DNA of 42,500 nt from Chrysomallon squamiferum (taxonomy: Eukaryota; Mollusca; Gastropoda; Neomphalida; Peltospiridae). The DNA lies in NCBI GenBank assembly GCA_012295275.1, contig CM022677.1:20331541-20374040 (forward strand), written 5' to 3'. Below are positions 10,251-18,394 of the stretch, piece by piece; within the stretch, counting starts at the first letter, position 1, and every line of letters begins with the position of its first letter. The notes under the pieces were generated by a model. The model did no database searches, was not told where the DNA came from, and saw only the letters and a program-made list of their open reading frames with translations. Position numbers and translations under genes: made by a program.

Positions 10251-11118
10251 GTATTCTTTTTTATTTTCTAATCATTAAGAAAGCAAAACAAAAAATAATA
10301 ATAATAAAAGTAATAAAATAAAAAATTATGAAATAACTACATTATTACTACAATTCTACTATACTACTTCGAGTTCAGAGACTACAACTACCTCTAGTTC
10401 AGCAAAAATATTATAATTTGTACAACAGCTACAGTACAACTATTACTTTACTACTACTACTACTATTACACTACTTCTTTAGCATCTTTATTTCTTTAGC
10501 ATCTCTTGCTCTCTCATTTTCTGTTTTGTCTTACTCGCTTTCTATTGTGACACTAATTGTTTGCACACATTCATGCACAAAGACACACAGACACACACAC
10601 ACAGACAAACACACACACGCACACACAGATGCCATAGATACATGGACACAGATACATTATATACCCTACAGCGATTACCACTAATGCCACTAATGATTAA
10701 TACTAATACTACTAATAATCATACTGGTTCTGGTACTAATACTAATAGTAACACTGACATTGGCTATAACATTGATATTAATACTAGTTCTAGTATTCAT
10801 ACTAATGCCAGTCATGTATTACATCACTACAGGAAAAAAGAGAAGAAAGAATGGTATCAGTACTAGAGTAAAGAGAAGTAAGTCCGATTTTCACAAGTGT
10901 ATAAAAGATATATAGATTTCATATAATCAGTCATTTTCTCAAATGTTAGGAAAAATTAGTAATTTTCACAAAAGAAAAGGATACTTATATATTTTCACAA
11001 ATGTATACAAAGATGAGTCGTTTAACAAATATTACTAGCTATTATTATTTTGTTGTTGTTTTCATTGTTATTGTTTTTATTGCTAATATTGTCAGTGTGG
11101 TTATTAATGTTGTTATAC

Positions 11119-11154
<36 letters not shown>

Positions 11155-11156
11155 AG
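10251..11156. other. Gene A intron lacking EGF3 and EGF4
   Basis: The equivalent interval in gene B carries two extra EGF exons (30881-30970, 31171-31251) that are absent here; sequence passes from TTACTACTACTA microsatellite directly into the TTTCTTTAGCATCTCTTGC segment found after EGF4 in gene B. Also contains CA-rich repeats (10580-10640), ACTAAT-type repeats (10690-10810) and (TTA)n before EGF5. A basic 45-nt symmetric candidate exon lies at 10832-10876. Confidence 0.65.
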
Positions 11157-11246
11157 GCTGTTCTTTAAAATGCAATTATGGAGCAAAGCCTAGTTCAGAT
11201 TGTACAAAATGTGTGTGTTCATTTTACTTGTCTGGAAGGTATTGTG
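11157..11246 (+). CDS. Gene A EGF5 exon
   Basis: 90 nt, phase 1-1, acceptor TTACAG after a TTA tract, donor G|GTATGT. Cysteines: CSLKC, DCTKCVC, RYCG. The usual HGG is YGA here (HGA in gene B). Two residue changes from 32161-32250. Confidence 0.85.
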
Positions 11247-11437
11247 GTATGTTTGATTTTAGTCTTCATCAACACAGAAGAACACACAGACATACAGAGA
11301 TACATACAAAATGTGAACAAACACAGAAACAAAATAAACAGATATAAATACAAAGACACACAGACACATGAATGTGTACTTAGACAGGTACGCATACACA
11401 CATACACATATTTAGGGTCAAGTAGAAGCAGAGATTG

Positions 11438-11469
<32 letters not shown>

Positions 11470-11736
11470 TTGTGTGTGTTATTGTGTGTAGAGAGAGAAA
11501 GAGAGAGCGAGAGAGAGGAGCTCTGATGACACAAGGGAATTGGAGAGATAAATAAACAGATGGATACACAACAAGAAAGGGAGGGAGGGAGGGAGAGAGG
11601 CCAAGCAAGCTATTTTGATGTTTATAGGGACAGGAAGAAATAAAAATAAACAGATGGAAAGATAGAAATTCATTCATTTTTAAAAAAATATAAATATCAA
11701 TTATTATTAATATTTTTCGTAACACCTGTTTTTCAG
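11247..11736. other. Gene A intron 5-6, microsatellites
   Basis: CA, GT (11445-11478), GA and GGGA-rich stretches; no exon. A long minus-strand open frame over this interval is a repeat translation. Confidence 0.6.
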
Positions 11737-11835
11737 AATTTTGCAATCTGGGCTGTCGTAATGGTGGCGCTGCTAACAGTATCTGTACCAAGTGTCTGTG
11801 TACACCACTGTTCATGGGACCACGCTGCAAGGAGA
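11737..11835 (+). CDS. Gene A EGF6 exon
   Basis: 99 nt, phase 1-1, acceptor TTTTTCAG, donor A|GTAGGT (the junction codon with EGF7 is AAG). Cysteines: CNLGC, ICTKCLC, PRC, with NGG after the second. One residue differs from gene B (K to N). Confidence 0.85.
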
Positions 11836-12180
11836 GTAGGTTCATTTAGTTTCATTTCTGTTTGTCTGTTTGTGTACATGCATGTTTAGCTGTATCAGTG
11901 TATGGGAGTGCCTGCAAGATACTATTTGCAAAACCTGTTGTTTTTGTTCGTTTAAGCAACACATGAGTTTGTATTGATTCCCTGATATGACTGACTTCAA
12001 AATGAATGTCTGTCATGCAGTTCCTTGAGAAAGAGTTAATGAGAAGAACACTTTTCTTTAATACTTAAAAGCATATTTTATGACTCAGCATATATTTTGT
12101 TACTCTCCAAAACAACTGTATATTTTTACTTTCACTTTTGTTTATTTATTTATTTATTATTATTATTTTTTTTTTTACAG

Positions 12181-12273
12181 AGTCTTGTAAATTGGTATGC
12201 AAGTCTGGTTCTTCATTTGATCTTCAGTGTACCAAATGTAACTGTTTAGGAAAATGGAGTGGACTACACTGTG
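12181..12273 (+). CDS. Gene A EGF7 exon
   Basis: 93 nt, phase 1-1, acceptor TTTTTTACAG after an (ATTT)n/T tract, donor G|GTAAAT. Cysteines: CKLVC, QCTKCNC, HCG; SGSS replaces the usual HGG. Two residue changes from 33287-33379. Confidence 0.85.
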
Positions 12274-12350
12274 GTAAATAGTATATTTCATTTACTTATT
12301 TGTTGCTTTATTTCTTCTGTTGTTTGTTTGTTTGTTTAGTTCATGTGTTA

Positions 12351-12626
12351 CAGATGAATGTAGTGACATAAACTGTCAAACTAGTACATTATATTTTAAC
12401 AGATAACTGTAGAGTGACATGTCATAAACTGTCTAACTAGTACATTATATTTTAACAGATGACTGTAGAGTGGCATGTCATAAACTGTCTGACTAGTACA
12501 TTATATTTTAACAGATGACTGTAGAGTGACATGTCATAAACTGTCTAACTAGTACATTATATTTTAACAGATATCTGTACTCTGACATGTCATAAACTGT
12601 CAAACTAGTACATTATATTTTAACAG
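12351..12626 (+). repeat. 56-bp array of complete 3' splice sites before EGF8 (gene A)
   Basis: Acceptor AGs at 12352, 12401, 12457, 12513, 12569 and 12625, the last being the real EGF8 acceptor: one 49-bp step, then four exact 56-bp steps. Each unit holds branch-point-like TCTAACTAG, an AT tract, TTTTAACAG and then ATGACTGTAGAGTGACATGT or the variant ATATCTGTACTCTGACATGT, which is the start of the EGF8 exon itself. Each unit then has an in-frame TAG. Gene B has two more units. Confidence 0.9.
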
Positions 12627-12716
12627 ATATCTGTACTCTGACATGTCCTCCTCCAAAAATACTGACAATAGAGTGCACTTGTGGATGTAAGCTGTTTTAT
12701 ACTGGAAGTAACTGTC
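12627..12716 (+). CDS. Gene A EGF8 exon
   Basis: 90 nt, phase 1-1, acceptor TTTTAACAG (last of a tandem series), donor C|GTAAGT. Cysteines: CTLTC, ECTCGC, NC, so C3-C4 and C4-C5 spacing is altered (C-x-C-x-C) and PPP replaces HGG. One residue differs from gene B (K to E). Confidence 0.85.
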
Positions 12717-12895
12717 GTAAGTATTTGCAGTTTGTTAACTAGATTTTATGATGATAATTATGATGAAGATGTAAACACCTGCTGAAACAACAACAATAAC
12801 AACAACAATAATAAAGAAGAATTAAAAAGAACTTTAAATATCATAATGTAATGTATTGTATTGTAATGTAATAAGATGATTATATCTGTGCACAG

Positions 12896-12988
12896 AAACC
12901 TGTGGACTAAGATGTCAGCATGGAGGAAATGCAGATTCAAGTTGCTCAAAATGCATATGTAAAGGATTCTGGTTTGGAAAATTATGTG
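12896..12988 (+). CDS. Gene A EGF9 exon
   Basis: 93 nt, phase 1-1, acceptor TGTGCACAG, donor G|GTATGT. Canonical module: CGLRC, QHGG, SCSKCIC, KLCG. One residue differs from 34654-34746 (N to S). Confidence 0.87.
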
Positions 12989-13149
12989 GTATGTATATGT
13001 ATGTGTGTGTGTTTGTGTGTGTGTGTGTTTGTGCAAGTATATGATGTATAATACTTATACTAATATGTAGTCTTAAACATATGAAAGACCCAGACACATA
13101 ATTAATAGTGTGATTACACATGCAAACAAGTTATATATACTAAATTAGA

Positions 13150-13150
13150 A

Positions 13151-13208
<58 letters not shown>
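13150..13208. repeat. (GT)n microsatellite
   Basis: About 25 GT units in the EGF9-EGF10 intron. Gene B has a shorter version at 34949-34985. Confidence 0.95.
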
Positions 13209-13209
<1 letters not shown>

Positions 13210-13330
13210 ATTTATCTTGTGTGTATACACACACATGAACACACACACAAGTGAATACAGAAAAAACAAATTTCTTGCAAGTTAAGAATGGATATTTTTG
13301 TGGGATTCTTTTATTTTTTTTTTTTTTCAG

Positions 13331-13438
13331 AAATATGTAATCTCCAGAACTGTAACAATCGGGGGAAACCCATCTTGGAGTCTTGTGAATGTTGGTGTGC
13401 TCCTGAGTTCCATGGTCCTTTATGCAAATTTAGGAAAT
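13331..13438 (+). CDS. Gene A EGF10 exon
   Basis: 108 nt, phase 1-1, acceptor TTTTTTCAG, donor T|GTATGT (the junction codon with EGF11 is TTG, Leu). Cysteines: CNLQNC (one residue longer than usual), SCECWC, LC, with a C-terminal KFRK extension. All 108 nt are identical to gene B (35107-35214). Confidence 0.85.
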
Positions 13439-13635
13439 GTATGTTTATACTTTTGCTTCTTTACTACTACTACTACCACTTCAACTACTACAACAACAAC
13501 AACAACTACTACTAATATTACTAGTGCTGATATGTAATGATTTTGAATTTACATTTTCAATAAATAAACATTTACAATGCAGAATGCAAAAACATCATCT
13601 TGTTATTTTCTAAACCAATGCAGCTCTGTTCATTG

Positions 13636-13637
<2 letters not shown>

Positions 13638-13704
<67 letters not shown>
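13638..13704. repeat. (TA)n microsatellite
   Basis: About 31 TA units directly upstream of the EGF11 acceptor. The gene B counterpart is much shorter (36342-36353). Confidence 0.95.
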
Positions 13705-13708
<4 letters not shown>

Positions 13709-13718
13709 TTTGTTTAAG

Positions 13719-13862
13719 TGGCAGGAGAAGGGGAAATAATTCAATCTGAAGGAGAAGGAGGAGCAGGAGAAGCATGCCACCTTATTTGTAAAAATGGAGG
13801 TCTTCCCAATCCTCAGTGTACTCTCTGTGTGTGCAGAGGATCATGGAAAGGGCCTTCTTGTG
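13719..13862 (+). CDS. Gene A EGF11 exon with Gly/Glu linker
   Basis: 144 nt, phase 1-1, acceptor TTGTTTAAG, donor G|GTAAAT. About 18 residues of linker (LAGEGEIIQSEGEGGAGEA) precede a canonical module: CHLIC, KNGG, QCTLCVC, SCG. The downstream AG (GTGGCAG) would give a junction TGA stop, which supports the first AG. Linker and module both differ from gene B far more than the neighbouring exons do. Confidence 0.83.
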
Positions 13863-14421
13863 GTAAATATATTTAATGTATATATGTATAAAATTGCAGT
13901 GTGTGTGTGTGTGACCTGTTTTCAAAATATGTACATGATTTTTTTTTTAATTTATATATCTGTTTGCATTTGAACATATTCTATACATTTAGCAGAAACT
14001 TCATAGTACTGAAACAGGTTGGAAAATAGTTTTTTTTTCCAGATTTTTTTTTACTTTGTTTTTATTCATTGTATGTATTAACATATATAGACATCTAAAT
14101 GTACCTTTGAATATTTAAAACTTAAATTATTATTTACTAGTTGTCAAATTAATTATATATTATACGCCTGTTAGCAATGGCAGTGCTATGTTTAGTGCTA
14201 AAAAACAATTTGTTATATGTATATGTGTATGTGTATGTGTATATGTATGTGTATATCTGTGTGTATATATGTGTCATACACACTAATATTTTTTATTACA
14301 GTGGGTGTGGGATATGATTTTTAAAATATATAATACATAAACAATTGTATTTTTATCTGAAAGTGTTACCATGTTTGTTCATGACATTCAAAACTACATT
14401 GACAAATTTTGTTTCATTTAG

Positions 14422-14514
14422 AGAATTGTCCTTTGGTATGCCAACATGGTGGTAAACCAAATAGACTGTGCAGTTTTTGTGACTGTGTTGGGAAATGGTA
14501 TGGACTAGAGTGTG
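14422..14514 (+). CDS. Gene A EGF12 exon
   Basis: 93 nt, phase 1-1, acceptor TTTCATTTAG, donor G|GTAAGA. CPLVC, QHGG, LCSFCDC, ECG. One silent change from gene B (37643-37735). Confidence 0.87.
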
Positions 14515-14854
14515 GTAAGAACGAATCATAGAAAAATGAATTATAGATGAAATATTTAAAAAAACATAATAATAATAATAAAAGTAATAATAATAATGAT
14601 AATAATAATAAGAAGAAGAAGAGGAAGAAGAATCAGTGTGTTTACATGGACATTTTTTAATGTTTATTATATATGAATTGAGCTGAATCTACATGGTTCA
14701 TTTTATTTATTTTTTTTTATAAATTAATGTCTAGGTTAGATTTATTACACATTTCTATTCTACGTTTTGTTTGTATATAAATGTCTGCAGATAAACATGC
14801 TCTTTCTTTACACAGGCGATGTTAATAAAAGTGTTTTTCTTGTTTGTTTTTTAG
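14515..14854. other. Gene A intron 12-13
   Basis: Contains (AAT)n and GAAGAAGAGGAAGAAG repeats near 14560-14630; otherwise ordinary AT-rich intron closely matched by gene B. Confidence 0.6.
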
Positions 14855-14950
14855 AGTTTTGTAGGGTAAAATGTCAGCATGGTGGTAAGATCAATTCAGA
14901 TTGTACTGGGTGTAGAGACTGTCGTGCAAAGTGGGGTGGAAACTTCTGTG
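14855..14950 (+). CDS. Gene A EGF13 exon
   Basis: 96 nt, phase 1-1, acceptor TTTTTTAG, donor G|GTAAGC. CRVKC, QHGG, DCTGCRDC, FCG. First of the modules with two residues between C4 and C5 (C-x2-C-x2-C). Three residue changes from gene B. Confidence 0.87.
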
Positions 14951-15008
14951 GTAAGCACATTGTAGATATAACAGTGACTGTTCATTTTCACATTATTATT
15001 TATTGATG

Positions 15009-16060
15009 AGACACAGACACACATATCAACACACACACAACAGTTAAATAAAAGATATTACCAAATGTATGAGACCCTGAATCAGTGGTGCCCAGTATGT
15101 TGATCGTGATCAACTGATTGATCGCGTAGACAGTGTGTGTAGGTCGCATGTCATTAAAAGATAGCCCATCATCCATCCTGCAGCCAAAACAATAACAAAT
15201 GTTTTGCATTTTCATTGTAGGTAGATCATTTTGACTTGGTCTTTTGAAAAAGTAGCTTGGAAGCAAAAAAGTGTGGGCAACCCTGCCCTAAATAAAATAA
15301 ATAAGAACATCATTAATCCATCTGTGTGGTAACACAAGTATAGCTTTGTACACATCACATACAAAAAATCTACAGCTAAAGAAGAAATATATATTAACTA
15401 AGATACCTTTGAGATAGAGGAGGAATACTGATAACATAGCCGCAATGCCATGAACAAATGTGACATCTTATGATGTGATTCTATGCCCAGTGAGCAAGTG
15501 TCACTGAGTTTGAGTTTGATTTCAGATAAATGTTTAGAAGTTTTATTGCAGCTCTGGTGACGTTAATGAATTTAGTTCAGAGTTGTGTAATGGATATGTG
15601 GAAATTTATCTTCAAATTAACATGAATAACCTACTAACATATTTCATCGTTATGAAGGTATATTAAGTATGAAATAATTAATATATGTAAAATTTCATCT
15701 TTATGAAGATGAATTAAATGTGAATAATTGATCTGTGGAAATGCATCTTTATGAAGTTAAATTGATTGTAAACAATCTTTTTCGACAATAACTAAACCAT
15801 TTGCTCTCTTTGTGAATTACACGCACCATAATGTCAATGATGTCACATCTGTTCACAGCATCATACCTATGTTATCAGTATTCTTTCTCTGTCTCAAAGG
15901 TATGTATTTCATATTTAGCTGTAGATTTATACGTGATGTGTACAAAACTATACTTGTACTGTTGTAAGGATGGATTTATAATTATCTAATTTATTTTATT
16001 TAGGGTCTCATACTTTTGATAAAATACATCTTTTATTTAACTGTATTGTGTGTTTGTGTG
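15009..16060. repeat. Foldback (large inverted repeat) in the gene A EGF13-14 intron
   Basis: Left arm about 15009-15472 (interrupted by a 203-bp insertion) and right arm about 15838-16060 are imperfect reverse complements: TAAATAAAAGAT with ATGAGACC on the left against GGTCTCAT with ATCTTTTATTTA on the right, and GTACACATCACATA against TACGTGATGTGTAC. The spacer (15473-15837) includes three ~50-bp repeats built on TTTCATCTTTATGAAG (15642, 15693, 15742). Gene B retains only a left-type arm. Confidence 0.75.
15083..15285. mobile_element. hAT-like non-autonomous element, 203 bp
   Basis: Ends CAGTGGTGCCCA and, inverted, CAGGGTTGCCCA. Flanked by 8-bp target duplications CCCTGAAT (15075-15082) and CCCTAAAT (15286-15293), 7 of 8 identical. 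The corresponding site in gene B has a single CCTTAGAT and no insert, so insertion followed the duplication or was lost there. No coding capacity. Confidence 0.8.
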
Positions 16061-16264
16061 TTTGTGTGCATGGTATATATATAATTTTACTCTGTGTGTG
16101 TGTGTTGGTATTCCAGGTTTGTTAAAAAAATATGAATACATCTTTCAATTCTTCTGTCTGTCTATCTATCTATCTATCTACCTATGCAAAACATAATGGT
16201 TATATGCTAGTTTATGCTTTGTTTATGATATTGAAGAATATATAAAATTTTTGTTTTCATTCAG

Positions 16265-16354
16265 AGCGTTGCAATCTGAAGTGTGACCGAGGCACACCCA
16301 GCTCTGACTGCACTAGATGTCAGTGTGCTGGAGTCAAGACTGCAAAACCATGTG
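16265..16354 (+). CDS. Gene A EGF14 exon
   Basis: 90 nt, phase 1-1, acceptor CATTCAG, donor G|GTAAAT. CNLKC, DRGT, DCTRCQC, PCG. The W-x-G before the last cysteine is replaced by VKTAK. At least six residues differ from gene B, the most divergent of the plain modules. Confidence 0.83.
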
Positions 16355-16389
16355 GTAAATTCATTTTAAAAACCATTCCTATCCATTTT

Positions 16390-16585
16390 AATTTAGTGTG
16401 TGGTAAGAACCATTTATTACATGGTAAAAAACCAGTTATTAAGTGGTAAAAACCATTTATAGATATTTTAATTTATTGTGTGGTAAGAAACGTTTATTAC
16501 ATTGTTGGAAAACCTTTATTACATGGTAAAGACCATTTATTACATGGTAAAAACCATTCATAGATATTTTAAGTTGATGTGGTAA
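16390..16585 (+). repeat. 5' splice-site-like TGGTAA array after EGF14 (gene A, short version)
   Basis: Seven TGGTAA boxes within about 200 bp, as GTGTGGTAAGAACCATT or ACATGGTAAAAACCATT, separated by ATAGATATTTTAATTTATT-type sequence. The unit resembles the EGF14 end (CATGTG|GTAAATTCATTTTA then AAAACCAT). Gene B has 20 boxes. Confidence 0.75.
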
Positions 16586-16940
16586 AATCATTTGTAAATA
16601 TTTTACATTACTGTGTTTACAGTAGACTCTTATTTAACAGAATTTAAGGAAAGGAATTGTTGTGAAAATCAATAATAAAAATTCATTGACACTGTTTCAA
16701 ACAGGAATCGTTGTTAATAATAATATTAACAATAATAAAAGTAATTTTAACAGTAAAACAGTAAAAATAGTAATCATAAGAAAAGAAATTACAGACACAC
16801 ACACACACACACACACATGTTGTACATTTATATGTAAGCGTGAATAGATTTGTTTCTCTGTCTTTAACTGGAACTAAAATATGTTTAGTATGTGTGTTCA
16901 CTGACATTAATGAATAATTGAAAGAAATTATTTCATTTAG

Positions 16941-17033
16941 CGTGCACTTTGAAATGCCAAAACGGTGGTAGACCTAATTCTGACTGTTCTTCATGCGTAG
17001 GATGTACTGGAGGCTGGTGTGGAGTTGAATGTG
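16941..17033 (+). CDS. Gene A EGF15 exon, seven cysteines
   Basis: 93 nt, phase 1-1, acceptor CATTTAG, donor G|GTAAAA. CTLKC, QNGG, DCSSCVGC, GGWCGVECG. An extra cysteine in the W-x-G region makes seven, conserved in gene B. An unpaired cysteine could form an intermolecular bond (inference). Confidence 0.85.
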
Positions 17034-17370
17034 GTAAAAAAAATATTCAAAGATTTAAAATTTAAATGTTATCGAGTATTTATTGAACTACTGTAGACCC
17101 ACTCACAGATAGATGGATAGGCAGTAGGTAGATATATAGGTTATGTAGAAAGAAACATATATATTAAACAGATATGTAAATTTAAAAAAAATATTACATT
17201 AATTACTTTTCTATTCATTTATGATTGCATTTATTTGTGTGGAGGACAACAACACACACACACATACACACAGATATATATATACATATATATATGTATG
17301 TATGTATGTATGTATATGCTCTTTTTCTTGTAATATGTACATCATTAAATTGGTTATTATATTTATTTAG
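17034..17370. other. Gene A intron 15-16
   Basis: GATA, CA and (GTAT)n repeats near 17105-17315; no exon. Confidence 0.6.
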
Positions 17371-17466
17371 AGGTTTGTGGCTTGAAATGTCAGCATGGTG
17401 GCAGACACAATGCAGAATGTACTAGATGTGTTTCATGTTCTGGAAAATGGTCTGGAATCTATTGTG
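17371..17466 (+). CDS. Gene A EGF16 exon
   Basis: 96 nt, phase 1-1, acceptor ATTTATTTAG, donor G|GTAAAA. CGLKC, QHGG, ECTRCVSC, YCG (C-x2-C-x2-C type). Three residue changes from gene B. Confidence 0.87.
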
Positions 17467-18037
17467 GTAAAACAGAATAGATACATATTACTATTATTAT
17501 TATTACTGCTATTATGATTATTATTGCTATTATTATTATTATTATAATTATTATTATTATTATTTTTATTATTGTTGCTGTTATTATTATAATTATTGTT
17601 ATTATTCCATTATGATAATTATTAATTAATTAATTTATTTGTTTATTTGTTTATTGACAGTTATTTACAACATCACTTTATACTAATCTGTTGTGTATTT
17701 TACTAACTTGTTTAAAATTGTTTAAGCTTCATGAATGTAAAATAACATCTAATATGTTGAGCCTAAACTGAATTTCATAGATAGTAACTGAACCCATTTC
17801 ACATTTAAATTAGAAAATGAACTGCTTTTCCGAAAACAGGCAATGACTATTATATATATGTATGTGTGTATGTATGTATATGTTACATTTGATGAGCTGT
17901 TTGTACGTAGATAACAACTAATATTTGTATACATGAAGGTGGGTATGTATCTTATATATATATATATACATATATACCTATATACGTACATGTATTTATT
18001 TTTTCTTTCTTTTTTCTTTACACTTTATTTTAATCAG
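17467..18037. other. Gene A interval where EGF17 is missing
   Basis: (TTA)n follows EGF16. Homology to gene B breaks at AATGACTA (near 17842); the next recognisable piece (17885-17955, GATGAGCTGTTTG to GGGTATGTATCTTA) corresponds to sequence that lies downstream of EGF18 in gene B. EGF17 and about 1 kb around it are absent. A rearrangement between neighbouring repeats fits. Confidence 0.6.
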
Positions 18038-18106
18038 AGCGATGTGAACTGAGATGTCTGTCTGGAAGCAGACCTGATTCACAATGTACAAAATGTGTCA
18101 GGCTGG
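18038..18106 (+). CDS. Gene A EGF18 exon, truncated with a new donor
   Basis: 69 nt against 84 in gene B. It has the first four cysteines (CELRC, QCTKC) and then VRLG in place of the last two. Sequence jumps from within the exon to intron sequence found near 42320 in gene B, and the fused GGCTGG|GTATGT supplies a strong donor that keeps phase 1. If spliced, the product contains a half module; exon skipping would also keep frame. Confidence 0.6.
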
Positions 18107-18217
18107 GTATGTATCTTATTTGTTTTAGTAACTGAATGCATCTTTGAAACACATTGAAGCCATTTGTTCAGTGGCATTCCTGAGGAAGTTAACAAATTGT
18201 TTTCTTCATTTGATTAG

Positions 18218-18313
18218 GTGGATGTACTTTGCAATGTCAGCATGGTGGCAGACCCAATTCTGGCTGTACTGCGTGTACTCAGTGTACTGGTCAATGGCGT
18301 GGAACTCTGTGTG
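18218..18313 (+). CDS. Gene A EGF19 exon, last recognised
   Basis: 96 nt, phase 1-1, acceptor TGATTAG, donor G|GTAAAA. CTLQC, QHGG, GCTACTQC, LCG (C-x2-C-x2-C type). Downstream is the satellite. Read-through into the intron meets a TAA after about 19 codons, which would be an alternative end. Confidence 0.83.
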
Positions 18314-18394
18314 GTAAAAAAACAAACCAAAACATTGATAAATCTATTATTTTTTATTGTGAATTTGCTTAACTCTTCTTTACATATCCATCAA

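Larger units (their letters stand above)
6745..18313 (+). other. Gene A: LRR-EGF gene, whole transcribed span
   Basis: Inferred join of one LRR exon and 15 in-frame EGF-like exons (EGF1, 5-16, 18, 19 in the numbering of gene B). The spliced coding length is 2395 nt, about 798 codons, ending in phase 1 without a stop, so a terminal exon must lie downstream (candidate at 19605). All junction codons give sense. Every module exon is symmetric 1-1. EGF2 is broken here and is presumed skipped. The expected product is secreted or extracellular; no membrane anchor was found. It could be functional or in early decay; module losses argue for relaxed constraint. Confidence 0.7.

Noticed and set aside
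11219-11845. 208-codon minus-strand open frame across EGF5-EGF6
   Set aside because: Antisense of CA/GT/GA microsatellites and of EGF exons; gene B breaks it up.
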